Origin: Acanthamoeba lenticulata
Lineage: Eukaryota; Discosea; Longamoebia; Acanthamoebidae
Direction: 5' to 3'
Assembly (NCBI GenBank): GCA_002179805.1
Contig: NAVB01000225.1
Location: 62,001 to 126,000 of the forward strand
Length of the DNA stretch: 64,000 nucleotides
Part shown: piece by piece, positions 44,901 to 55,472 of the stretch
How positions within the stretch are numbered: position 1 is the first letter of the stretch
How the letters are laid out: every line of letters starts with the position of its first letter
Translations under genes and position numbers: made by a program
The notes under the pieces: model-generated
Database searches by the model: none
What the model saw: only the letters and a program-made list of their open reading frames with translations
Told to the model about the DNA's origin: nothing

Positions 44901-45573
44901 GGCACACGCGCGCGCACGAGGCGAGCGAGGCTACGTCCAGGAAGCTGAGCACGTGGTGCACCATCTCGGGTGGGAGGAGGAACAAGGGCGGTGGTGTAAC
45001 GACAAAAGATGAAGATGGGGAGGGGAACGAAGCGTAAAGTGCATTGAGATCGGATGAGGAGAGTGATGGAATGAGGGAGGACGAAGCATTTCGTGGAATC
45101 GGAGAGCAAATGGAGTGCAGAGAAGAAGCAACGGTGGACAAGTTATACAAGAAGGGACAGGGATTGGAGTGGGGCTCAAAGCAACCACATTGGGGCGAGA
45201 AGATTATGGGGCTCACATGAGGGAAAGCGGCGTAGGATGACGAAGGCGAGAGAGAGGGCGGAGAGGGCGAATTGAAGTGCGGTAAATTGAGATCACCTCT
45301 GCCACTTCGCACTGCACTGGCCTCATCCTGTGAATCGGCCATTTCAAGAGGGTGAGCCTCCTTCTCTTCCTGCCCGTATTTGGAACTTGAGTTGGTGACT
45401 CGCTTGTTTGGTAACACAAGCCCACCAGAGTCGCTGCAGTTGTACAACCTTCTTGCTTCCTGCTGTCGACAAATGGCAACTGCATTTTCTTCTCCATCCT
45501 CATTTCTCGGATGATTTCTTGCACGGTGGTCCTCATTGGTTGTACAGCAGTTGGTTGCCGAGGAGGTCGCCAT
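41979..45573 (-). CDS. F-box/WD40-repeat protein
   Basis: The N-terminal 200 residues are Ser/Pro-rich and disordered. An F-box follows: FLLPPEMVHHVLSFLDVASL and CARVCHSWRALLRSAALW near 45000-44870. A long Asp/Gln/Ser-rich linker and a Ser/Pro segment lead to a WD40 propeller spread over short exons. Its blades include DHKIRQWDVCRGKCVRKFQG, LISASEDLAIKVWDIESRRC, LLVSGSFDNTF, LASGAKDCLVKLWDLGTM, VISGSRDETLRIWDTKTMQC and LISAGGGGLVCLWDLRTM. The stop after YSYFDIY is at 41979. This is the FBXW architecture, an SCF ubiquitin ligase adaptor recognising phosphorylated substrates. The WD part ends with a GH/WD-poor last blade. Substrate unknown. It is divergent from the kinase gene. Confidence 0.87.
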
Positions 45574-45664
45574 AAAGAGACGGTATAGACCAAAAGGGAG
45601 AAACAGCTCCTAAAAGGAAGGCACCGTATGTCCACGCCAGCCAAGGCCAGGCTTGGGACCACCC

Positions 45665-45684
45665 CCCAACGCCCCCTCGTTGGG
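45665..45684. promoter_or_regulatory. Small inverted repeat in the F-box/kinase divergent promoter
   Basis: CCCAACG and CGTTGGG, separated by CCCCCT, form a 7-bp-arm dyad in the 218-bp gap between the two divergent starts (45573 and 45792). Confidence 0.4.
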
Positions 45685-45791
45685 CCAGAGATTACTTAGC
45701 TTTGCCCTAACGCTGTCCCTCTGAGCTTCGTCCGTCCTGTCTAAAAGGGGCAGCTGGAAGTTGTCTCGACTTTCAGAGGTGATAGGGAAAT

Positions 45792-48700
45792 ATGGATACA
45801 GGTACAGCGACATCAACACAACCAGAGGCCCCTCCAGGTACAACTTCTTTACAACTTGAGATTAAATATTAGCTTGTTCTGCTTCGAGGTTTAGAGGGGC
45901 TGACGTCATGGATCGATGTAGGGAAGCCCAACGAACAAGGTAGTAACTTGGATTCAGTAGAAGATGTCACTAAGTTCCTCATGGCCAGGAGGAACGCTTT
46001 GGCCGAAAGAAAGCGCCTCCTGGAGGAAAAAGTGCGCCAGAGCCAGATGCAGGCCATAAGGTATCAACTGTGTTCAGTCGTCAGTTCAGGCGGAAGCAGT
46101 TCGTCTAAACCCTTTCTCAACACTTTAAAGGGATAAGCAACAGATGGTCTACGAGGAGATCGAGAGGGAGAAGCAACGCCAGAAGTTGTGGGCGCAAGAA
46201 AGGGAAGTCAAACGCGAGACCACGGCTGGAGTGGTTGCCAGCGTCGCGAGCAAGGAAGGGCAGCTGGTGCTTGATGTGAAGGCTATCACTCTTCCCTCCG
46301 CTGCCGACGAAGAGGACAACCGAGGACGGCCAGAAGCTTCAAGTTCGCGAGCCGACACAGTTGAGGGTGAGAGAGTGGAACCTGAACACTATGACGACTC
46401 CTCGGACGACTCAACAGACGAATTGACGGACTCGGACGGAGAGGGAGACCAAACGCCTCGCTCTCCTCCCCCGCCTATCCCCGAAGACGACGAACCCCAA
46501 GCGCCAGTACCAGCACCAGCACCCGTCGGCCTTGCACGCTACAGGAAGAAGAATGTTGCTGCAGGCGAAGAGGAGGGTCGCAAGTAAGTTGCCTCTCTGC
46601 CGCTTCATCTTCCACAACAAATCGAATCTAATTCGTGGGGGGGGGGTGCTTAAAGTCGCTCGGGATCATTCTTTAAGAGCTTCCAAGAAGCTGACGATGG
46701 CACACAGCCTATCGATGACGAGGAACGCATGAAGCTGCTGGCCCTAATCAACTCTGCCCGTGACCGTACATGCTCCCCCAAGGGCGCGCCCTTGCTGCTT
46801 GCTCACACTTCCAGGTGCACGTGCAGGCGAACCAAAGAGGGCCGACGACTCGCTTGGCGACCTGCGCGCCAAGGCCGCTGGCCTCAAGTCGCCCTTCGAC
46901 ATGTCCCCCGCGGACTCGCCTTCGTCGTCCTATGGGGACTTACCCTCGGGCTCTACGTCGGGCTCGTCGGCGTCATCTCCCAAGACGTCACCGCCGTCCA
47001 CCCTCTCGCACCGGTCGGTGCTCAACACCACCATCGACATCCCGGCGCCCATGATGGACAACGACGAGATCCGGCGGCTGCAGGAGGAGATCCGTAGCCT
47101 TGAAGAGGAGGTCAAGGAGCAAGAGAAGGTCAAGCGCGAGATTAAGCGCGAGCGTCGACACAGCAGCCGAAGCCACCACAGCAGCAGCAGAAGTTCCGAC
47201 CGCAGCCGCAGCCGCAGCCGCAGCCACAGCAGGAGCCGAGACCGCGATCGGGACCGAGAAAGCAGTCGCGACCGTGACCGTGACCGTGACCGCGATCGTG
47301 ACCGCGACAGGCGCAGCCGGGAGCCGTCCCGGGAACGTTCACGAGGCCACGACCGTGATCGCGATCGCGACCGTGACCGTGACCGCGACTCAGACTCGAA
47401 GATGCGCCGATCCGATTCCTACAAGAGCTCGGCCGGTACGACTCAAAAGCGCCTCCATGGAGCGTGGTCAAGCTAACTCATCATCAACTGGGCGGCAACG
47501 ACCCGTCGTGTGTGTGTGTACAGCTGCGCCGCGCTACTCGGTCACGGCACTGCCGGGCTCGCCCGCGGCGCCAGAGGGACGCCGGGGCTCACGCGCGCCA
47601 TCGGTGCGGCCGGAGCTCCTGTCCACCGCCAGCGATGGCAGGAAGCGGCCTCTTTCCATGGAGCTCACCGCCGGTACTGCCTCCTGCCCGGGCTCTGCTT
47701 TTCTGCGCGAGGGCCGACGCGCTGACCCATGGGCCGCGGCTGTCGCAGAGGACGATGATTGGGAAAGGCAGGAGAGGAAGGAGCGGGAACGGAAGGAAAG
47801 CGAGCGCATCGCCACGCTGCCTCGCAACTACAAGGAGCGCGAGCGCAAGATGTCGTCATCGAGCAAGACCTTGGCCTTGCCGTCGCGCGACCGGGACCGC
47901 GAGCGTGAACAGGAGCGCGAGCGCGAGAGCGACATCGAAAGGAGGGAACGCGATCGCAAGCGCCAGGAGAGGCGCAAGTCTGGCAACTACACCAGCAGCA
48001 GCAAGACCATTAGCACCCGCACCGATCGGGACCGCGACCGGGATCGCGACCGAGACCGCGACCGCGACCGGGATCGGTCTCGGGACCGCGATGACCGCGA
48101 TCGCGAGAGGTCCCACAGCCGGCCGCGCGAGAACCGATCGCGTGATCCGCGTTCCACGTGGGAACTGCCCTGGGATGAGCTCGAGCTCTCCAAGGACGTC
48201 ATCGGCCACGGCGACTTTGGCGAGGTGTTGAAGGGCGTGTATTATGGGACGCCGGTGGCGGTGAAGAAGATCCACACCACCGAAACGGACGATGCCTTCC
48301 GCTTCGTGGAGCGAGAGGTCAACCTCCTCAGGGACGTGCACCACCCCAATATCGTGCAGCTGCTGGGCTACTGCAAGCACAACCGCGACCTCTACCTCGT
48401 CACCGAGTACCTCCAGCAGGGCTCGCTCGCCCAGCTGCTCCACAAGTGCCTCGCCTTCCCGTACGTATTTCACTTCTATTTTCTTCTCATTTTTTTAATT
48501 ATAAAAATTGCAATATAATATTAATATTTTTTACAAAAATGTTCTTTGTGGGCCGACAGATGGAAGATCAAGCTGAAGATGATCATGGACGTGGCTTGCG
48601 GACTGGGCTACCTGCACTCCAAGTCGATCGTGCATCGAGACGTCAAGTCGGCCAACCTGCTGGTGTCGTCCAACTTCCAGGTCAAGCTGGCCGACTTTGG

Positions 48701-49490
48701 GTTCGCCGCGGAGATGGTGCTCGTGAGCGGGAAGAAGCAGTGGCGCATGACCGTGTGCGGCACCGAGAACTGGATGGCGCCCGAGGTCATGATGGGCGAG
48801 GCCTACGACGAGCGCGCCGACGTGTTCTCCTTTGGCGTCGTGTGCAGCGAGGTCATCACGGGCTACGACGGGCGCCACTTCAGGCGGCTGGTCGACGACG
48901 GCTACGCGCTCGACATCGAGCACATCTACTCGCTCGTCCCGCAAGACACACCGCCGGGCCTCCTCCCGCTGGCCCTCGAATGCTGCCGGCTGTTGCCCGC
49001 CGACCGACCCGACATGAAGACCGTCATCGATCGCCTCGGCGACATCGAGTACAAGCTCCCCGACGATGACTACAGCCAGATGCTCAACCAGGTCCAGAGC
49101 TTCCAGCGCCAGGACCTCAAGACCACCAAGACCAAGGACCGGACGGAGCTCCAGCTCGAGAAGGCCCGCCTCCTGGCCGAGATCCAGGGCTTCTCCAAGG
49201 CACGTCGTCCATGCCCAGACCCGCAGGCACGCGTGTGGCACACACAAGTGCTGATAATGTGGTTGTTGTTGTTGTTGTGTTTTGCCGCAGCCCAAGCCAC
49301 AGCAGCAGCAGGGCGGAGACCCGTCGGCGGTGATCTTGGCGCAGCTCGCCAAGCAGCTCAACCAGCTGGCCCAGGAGAACGCCACCCTCAGGTGCGCGCG
49401 ACAACGCATCATCGTTCTCTTTCGAAACGCTAATTTGCGAGTGGCATCACGTGCAGGAAAAACATGAAGAAGCTGGAGGACAGAGGATGA
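45792..49490 (+). CDS. TKL-like protein kinase with Arg/Asp dipeptide repeats
   Basis: The proposed first exon is MDTGTATSTQPEAPP (45792-45837), joined by a 57-bp intron to SWIDVGKPNEQGSNLDSVED. Helical charged segments, a Pro/acidic region and then RS, RD and RE dipeptide tracts (47180-47400, 47890-48110) follow. A complete kinase domain begins near 48190. It has the glycine loop IGHGDFGEVLKGVYYGTPVA, VAVKKI lysine, SIVHRDVKSANLLVS, LADFGFA and WMAPEVM, so all catalytic residues are present. After it come a coiled coil (DRTELQLEKARLLAEIQGF), a Gln-rich patch and the end NMKKLEDRG. HRDVKSANLL and overall motifs fit the tyrosine-kinase-like group, common in amoebae. The RD/RS tracts resemble nuclear-speckle proteins, so an RNA-processing link is possible but inferred. 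Confidence 0.8.
47260..47400 (+). repeat. CGNGAY hexamer repeat encoding Arg-Asp
   Basis: An imperfect six-base tandem repeat inside the kinase gene, encoding alternating Arg and Asp. A second tract of the same kind is at about 48030-48110. Such tracts can expand or contract by slippage. Confidence 0.7.
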
Positions 49491-49707
49491 TGACCGAACA
49501 CAAGAGAGAGCGGCCAAGGTGCCTCTTCTTGAGGGCCGATTATTTTTTGTGTTTCGAGAACTTCCCCCTCTTCCCCCCCCACTTGTTGAGTGTCTGTGCC
49601 GCCCGACCACAGCTACCTCCCCGTACCGTAGAGACATGTCCCACCACCATCACCATCACGTGTGATTTATTATATGATAATAAAAATAATAAAAAATAAA
49701 CTCGAGT

Positions 49708-50644
49708 TTATTTCTCGTGGGCTGCTTTGTGTTTGTGGGCACCAGGCGCGGCGTTGTTGGTCTGGTTCACGACCTTCCACGCAGATGTGGCGCTCTCGTA
49801 CACGTACTGCTGCCCGCCAATCACCGAGGGGTCGTCAAACCGAAAGCTGTAGGCGCTGCCGTCGTCAGCCACCCGATAGAACAGCAACTCGTCTGCCTCG
49901 GGGCCGCTGACGTTGGCGGTGTCGGCGGCCTCTTTTTTGATCAGGTCCTTCACAATCCAGGATAGCTCTGTTTCCCACAGGTCAGAGTGGATCCCTTGAA
50001 CGAGCGGAGCACATTCGCAACATACGTGCATGCGCACGCACACAGAGATGAATGCACGCACCCAGCGTCCGGTTGGCTTCGGCTCGCTTCTGGTCAGCGT
50101 AGAAGGGCAGCACCGAGAGACGCAGCGGGTAGGCGCCTTCACGAGCCCGGTACTCCTCGAGCGGGGCAGCAAACGACTCGCAATAGGTCTGCGCGTTGGC
50201 CACGTCCTTCTCGAGCAAGTGCTGGCCACACTCGAGATGAATCACTGCACACCGCAGTGCAGAGGTGGGCCGTCCTCTCGAGAGTGAGCCAGACTGAGGA
50301 GTGGCTCAGCGGGGACGGACAGCACCTTGCAAGAAGATGAGGAAGACTACGCGCCACAGGACGGAGAGGAACAGCTGGGCCCTCGGCCCCTTCCTCCGCT
50401 GGCAGCAATCAAAGCAAAAGCCTGTACAATCAACAATGAGCAAGATCTTGAGATTTGGCCACAGTGTTGCATGCAGCGTACCGATGAGAGCCAACGGGAT
50501 GCCGACGGCGTAAATGGAAACGAGGGTGAAAGTGACGTGTGCGAAGGTGCCTCGCCCATAGGTCGTGCAGAACCAATTCCACACCACTCCCAGCACCAGC
50601 GTACGAGCGTAGGGGACCGCCATAAAATCGGTCCCTTCCGTCAT
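49708..50644 (-). CDS. Small membrane protein with pseudopilin-like soluble segment
   Basis: Four or five exons give about 250 residues. The start at 50644 leads to three hydrophobic segments: TLVLGVVWNWF, HVTFTLVSIYAVGIPLALIG and QLFLSVLWRVVFLIFLQ. The cysteine-rich loop FCFDCCQRRKG sits between the second and third. The following segment (YCESFAAPLEEYRAREGAYP, LRLSVLPFYADQ, LLFYRVADDGSAYSFRFDD, YVYESATSAWKVV) resembles the helix-loop and beta-sheet of bacterial type II pseudopilin-like proteins, where YRAxxGxYP is typical. I know no eukaryotic family with this arrangement and assign no function. It ends His/Lys-rich. Splicing around the third TM is by eye. Confidence 0.5.
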
Positions 50645-50730
50645 CTTGCCTTGGGAAGTAGAACGAAAAAAGAGGAGTTTTATTTATTTATTTAGGTATT
50701 TACAAAAGCTGTACAAATTGGGACAGACGG

Positions 50731-53100
50731 TCACTCGGGCTGGGCTTGGTGGTGGCCACCACCAAGGAGTCGAGCTTTGGTGAGGCGCGCCTCCTCTTCC
50801 TCAATTCGCTTCTCCTCGACCCACTTGCCCCGCTCGCGCGCGAGAAAGCTCCACGCATGGAACCCACCTTGTAGAGGCCGCTACAAGGTCAGACAGAGGC
50901 TCATGTAGTGGACGAAGCCGCATGAAGGAAACGCACCAGCGGCCACAAGCACGGATGACGTCCCGAGGACAAACAGAGGCAGGGCGACTGCGGCCCCGAG
51001 ACACCGCCCCCAGAGCAGGCTCGACTCAGAGGCCGGCCGCGCGTTCCCGCGGCTGACCCCATTGCCGCCGCCGTCGCCGTCGAGGGCAGCGGGGACGTGC
51101 TCACCGCGGACCATGGCCACAGCCTTGACGCCCGCCTCGATGGTCCGGCCTGCGTGTTCGTCGTCACGCGCGTCAGTGGCGTCCGCCGCGCCGAACGCGA
51201 ATGAGCCTATGGGTGTGGAAACGCACATGACAAGTCAAACACGGCAGCCAGCTTGTCCTGCAGGCCGAACGAGGGCCGCACGGCGGCCCGTTCGTGGTCG
51301 TGACCATCGGCCCTGTCCGATAGGCTCGCGTTGGGCTTTTCTCCAGCGTCGGCCTGCTGCTGGCGGGCCAGCAGCCGCGGGGCGCAGCCTGCGCAGGTTC
51401 GCTGCTTGCGGCGGTAGCCGAACGCGACGGGCATCTCGCAGAACTGCCAGCAGCACCTGCGCAGCAGATCAGCGTCACCCACAATGGGACACAACGCGTT
51501 GTGAGCCCAGGGCCTGTGCTGAGCGGGTGGGGGAACAGGGGATGAGGGGACGAGACCTGTAGCAAAAGAGGCCGCCGCAGTAGTGGCACCGGCGATGACG
51601 CACCAACAGGCCAAAGGAGGCCTGACAGCGCATGCACGCGGCGGCGGACTCGACCCACATGGAAGTGGTGCTGCCGCCCGCGCGCTCATCAGGGCCAGCT
51701 TCGGCGTCCTTCATAGCCACTGTCGACGCCGAAGTCGGCGGTGACGAAGGCAGCGATGACGACGCCGGCGACGAGGAGGAAGAGAATGAGGACGATGTGA
51801 GCATGGACGGCTGCGGCACCAACGCAGAAGTTGCAAAGAATGAGAAGGACGAGGAGGATGACGAAGAACTAGAAGAAGCAGAAGAAGAAGAAGAAGGAAA
51901 AGAGAAGGATGGAGATGACGAGGTCGAGGTCGAGTGGTGGTGATGATGATCGTATACGTAATCGCCATACTGAAACAGATGCAGAGGGAAGGGCGGTGGC
52001 GGGGCAGATGGCGACGGGTCGGTCGACTCCTCTTGCGTGGCCCTCTCTCCGGCCACCGCCGAGCTGCTGTTCTGGTGTGTGTTGGCGTTCAGCGGCTCGC
52101 CAAGGTGCCCGCCAACCGAGGCTTCGGCGTGCTCCTCGTCCTGCTGCTGCTGCAGTTCGCCAAGGACGAGATAGGCCGGAGGCGCTGATGGAAGAGGCGT
52201 GTTGTCGTCTTCACCTACAACGGCGGTGGCAATGGCGGCATCTCGAGTAGAGACGACGGCCGGCCGGACGTGCCAGAGCCGTCTTCTCGACCTCTTCTTA
52301 ACGCGCCTTTTTTCCTCCTTCTCACCTCCCTTGCCCGGAGCTCGTCGCCACAACATGTCATCATCGTCGTCTTCATCATCGCTGTCGTTGTCGTCTTCAT
52401 CATCATCACTACAGTCATCGCCATCGTCGTCAGACTGGTCATGGTCGAGGCCGCGCCGCTTTCGTTTGCGAACAGCCGCGGAGGACGCCGAAACGAGGCA
52501 GCGGATGATGCGAATGGCTTCGACGAGTTCGTAGTTCTTGGGAAGGCCACCCACCGGCCCGCGCGCCGAGTCGTACGGCGTGCGAAGGCGGCACACGGGG
52601 CACTCCAGACTCACTTGCACCCGCGGACGGGCTGATGTCGTTGAGGAAGAACAAGAAGAAGAGAAGGAACGGTTCGGAGGCCTTGTCCTTCCTCGCAAGG
52701 TGGACGAAATAGAAGAAGGATGGAAAAGCGAACCAAAGAACAGCGATCTAGAGGGGGATCGTGACACCTCAGACTGGGCACAATGCTCGAGGCACGACCC
52801 ACAGAAGCTGTGACCACAATGCAAGAGATAGGGCATCCGCTTGTGCGCGCCCACCTCAGACGACTGGTCGACAACGTTCTCCTGCAAATCTTCCTCCATC
52901 GTCGTCTGATCTGCCTGCACGTCGTCAATGGCGTAGGGCTCCAAACATACCGCGCATTCACTCCTCGATTCTGGCTCACGCTCTCTTCGCGGTGGAGGTG
53001 AAGAAGCAGAAGAGGAGGTGGTTAAGGTGTAATTGGATTGCCAACGTTGCATGTTGGCCGCCCTTTTGCCTTTCATCACGGGCAGCCGAAAGGACGACAT
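50731..53100 (-). CDS. RING and FYVE-like zinc-finger protein with C-terminal TM segment
   Basis: ATG at 53100 (MSSFRLPVMKGKRAANMQRW). The RING begins CAVCLEPYAIDD (about 52960), with HCGHSFCGSCLEHC in the middle and LECPVCRLRTPYDSARG at the end. About 50 Ser-rich residues are inserted before the last Cys pair. An acidic stretch, a Ser/Pro/His-rich linker and a long poly-Ser region follow. A FYVE-like domain then begins SMWVESAAACMRCQASFGLL, VRHRRCHYCGGLFCYR (51690-51560) and is completed by the next exon, KQRTCAGCAPRLL. The usual R(R/K)HHCRxCG is changed to RHRRCHYCG. The last exons add LGAAVALPLFVLGTSSVLVA (a TM helix) and a Glu/Arg tail ending HHQAQPE. RING plus FYVE suggests an E3 ligase on endosomal membranes; this is inference. 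Confidence 0.75.
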
Positions 53101-53289
53101 GTCCTCGGCTCTCCTCTTCTCCTCTTCACAGATACGACGTCTTCGGGCAAAGGCGGTTAGGCGTGAAACAACAGCTAGTTTTTGTATTTTATTTATCTTT
53201 TTTTTTGAATTTTGGCCAAGAGCATAATTCCAGGCATTCCAGCGCAAGCCTTTTCTTGGTTTTCTGTGCTCTTGCTCTCCGTCAGCTTG

Positions 53290-54182
53290 ATGATGCGACA
53301 CGCAACGCGAGGGCTGTCATCCGGCGGAACGTGCCGGCTTGCAAGGCTTCCCTTCGCATCGACTCTTTGTCTGCCGGCACGACCACCGCAGCTCACAGCG
53401 TCTTCATTCTTCAATCTGCTCTTCGCCGAACAATCGGGCGGGAAAGCGATCAACTACAAGGATGAGCGCGTACTCCCATATTCTGCAGAGGAGGTGTTCG
53501 ATGTGGTGGCCGACGTAGCCAAGTATCAAGACTTCCTTCCCTGGTGCACACACTCGCGCGTTCTCTTCAAGTCCGGCACGCGCATGGACGCCGAACTCGG
53601 TGCGCAGCTCACCCTCTTCTCCTCCCATCTGGTGGTGTTCTTTGATGTTCGAGAGGAAAATGGACCCTTTGCTCACTTGGATGTTGAACCCGAACGGACG
53701 GCAGGGATCGGGTTCAAGATGCTGCCGGCTCAGAGCTACGTTTCCCAGATCACCATGGACAAGCCACGATCGCTTAAGGTGTCTTGTTTTTCAACCGCTT
53801 GCTCTTGTGTGTCCATGTCAATGGCTCTTGCTCACGCACGATCTGCTCCGGCGACCTTGTACGCGCCATAGGTCGTTGTCACTCCGGACAGCTCCCTCTT
53901 TAACCATCTCATCAACAACTGGGCCTTCGAAGACCTCTCCAAGGATGGTAAATCCTTCCTCTTCCTCACTTGTTTGTGGATCCAAGTTTTCCTTCTCACG
54001 TTGAATCCGGCCGTGCCGCAGGCAAGAAGAGCTGCCGCACGCTGTTTGACATCAGCTTCGAGTTCCGGTCACAGCTCCACCGGACGATGGCGGATGCCTA
54101 TTTCCAAGAGGTGACCCACAACATGATCCAAGTCTTCAGCGACCGCTGCGCTCATATCTACCGGCGCGGTCCAAAGCAGTAG
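53290..54182 (+). CDS. COQ10: Coenzyme Q-binding protein COQ10 (START-like)
   Basis: Exon 1 encodes a basic, Ser/Arg-rich mitochondrial-type presequence (MRHATRGLSSGGTCRLARLP). The START/polyketide-cyclase fold follows: VLPYSAEEVFDVVADVAKYQ, DFLPWCTHSRVL, MDAELGAQLTLF, SYVSQITMDKPRSLK. Three more exons give LFNHLINNWAFEDLSKDG, CRTLFDISFEFRSQ and YFQEVTHNMIQVFSDRCAHI. YxxFLPWC and the LxNxWxF block are COQ10 hallmarks. COQ10 binds ubiquinone at the inner mitochondrial membrane and supports respiration and Q biosynthesis. ATGs at 53290 and 53293 are adjacent; either gives the same targeting region. It is divergent from the RING/FYVE gene. Length is typical of the family. Confidence 0.9.
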
Positions 54183-54260
54183 GGCCCACATGAGGGCCAT
54201 CCGCCAAGTTAAAAAAGAAAAATAAATAAAACCAAAAGAAAAGAAACAAAAATAACCAAA

Positions 54261-55259
54261 ATGCCTGCGTGGCTGGAAGAATGGCCACAGATGGCACGTT
54301 GGGCAATGTGGGCCGTGTGGAGTGGGGCGCTGTTGCTCTTCTGCCTGAAGCTTATGTGGCGATGGCTCGATAGATTGACAGAATTCGGCAAAACAACGGC
54401 TGCCCCACCCCCAAGCCAGTACCGCCTGCTTGGGTTCTCCTCCCGAGTGGTTTTCACTTCGGCCTACGCCGGCGGCTCCCTTCTCAATGCTTCTCTCTTG
54501 TTTGCTACCTACTTCTTCTCCTCTTCATTTTCGTTAGCCCCTTTGTCGCACTGGTACCCCTTGTTCGGCCTCCTGCTTGAAGGGCACCTCTTGCGGCGAC
54601 TCTATGAGTGCGTGTTTGTGCATCGTTTCTCTCCACGACCGGTGAGCGACGCCAACGTCCTGTTCGCTGGTGGATATTACTTCTTCGTGTGTCTCGCGCC
54701 TTGGGTCGAGTTCGTAGCCGATGCGTTCTCGCCTCACTCAATCAACACTCCGGTGGAGCGGTCACAAGCGAGCTTGGTGACCTTGTGTGGTTGCCTCCTC
54801 TTCCTCTATGCCAACTGGCACCAGCACATCTGCCATCGCATCCTTGCGCGTCTGCGTTCTCCGTCATCCACTACCTCGTCTTCCACTTCAACACCAGCAA
54901 AGGGCTCGGATGAAGCCCGCCAACGACGCAACCAACAGAAGAGCGTCGGTCACGGCCACGAAGAGTCGCATCAGCCTTCTCGGCTATCGGCCGCGCCAGG
55001 CCAGGAAGGCCGCTATGGGCTGCCCGTGGGCGATTGGTTCTCGTATGTGTCCTCGCCGCACTATCTGGCTGAGATCCTCATCTACGTCGCCTTCGTGCTG
55101 CTGACCCATGGCAGCGCCGTGAGCCTGTGGCTCATCTTGGCGTTTGTCGTGGCCAATCTGGCCCGCTCGGCGCTCCATACCCACGCGTGGTACAAGGCGC
55201 TCTTCCCCACGTCGGCCCTTCTCGCGCGGCGTCGGGCGCTCGTGCCTTTGGTCTTGTAA
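54261..55259 (+). CDS. Polyprenol reductase / steroid 5-alpha-reductase family (SRD5A3/DFG10-like)
   Basis: One uninterrupted exon of 332 residues, unusual in this intron-rich window. It has several TM helices: ARWAMWAVWSGALLLFCLKL, SLLFATYFFSSSFSL, LVTLCGCLLFLYANWH and LAEILIYVAFVLL. The family block HLLRRLYECVFVHRFS and the C-terminal NADPH/substrate region GLPVGDWFSYVSSPHYLAEI, then HTHAWYKALFP near the end, match SRD5A3. The family reduces polyprenol or polyprenal towards dolichol in the ER membrane, needed for N-glycosylation. A Ser/Thr/Lys-rich loop between helices is longer than usual. It starts 78 bp after COQ10 on the same strand. Lack of introns might reflect retroposition, but that is not shown. 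Confidence 0.87.
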   Translation: MPAWLEEWPQMARWAMWAVWSGALLLFCLKLMWRWLDRLTEFGKTTAAPPPSQYRLLGFSSRVVFTSAYAGGSLLNASLLFATYFFSSSFSLAPLSHWYPLFGLLLEGHLLRRLYECVFVHRFSPRPVSDANVLFAGGYYFFVCLAPWVEFVADAFSPHSINTPVERSQASLVTLCGCLLFLYANWHQHICHRILARLRSPSSTTSSSTSTPAKGSDEARQRRNQQKSVGHGHEESHQPSRLSAAPGQEGRYGLPVGDWFSYVSSPHYLAEILIYVAFVLLTHGSAVSLWLILAFVVANLARSALHTHAWYKALFPTSALLARRRALVPLVL

Positions 55260-55472
55260 ACTTGCTCGATTGGCCAAACCGTGGACTGCGGAGAGACGAT
55301 TCTCACGGCCTTGGTGGCGTCAAGTAAACACCCCCTATTTGCCGATTACCTTCATACGTTGCGGTATGTTGCAAACTTGTTGGCGTCGCATACCAGGCAG
55401 TAAAAAATATAAGAAAAAAATGGATTGTGAGAAAGTATTACGCACGTGAACCAGACGAACGGCGTTCAGCCG

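Noticed and set aside
47180..48110. Idea that the RD/RS tract marks a classic SR splicing factor
   Set aside because: No RRM is present; a complete protein kinase domain follows in the same coding path, so the tract belongs to a kinase.
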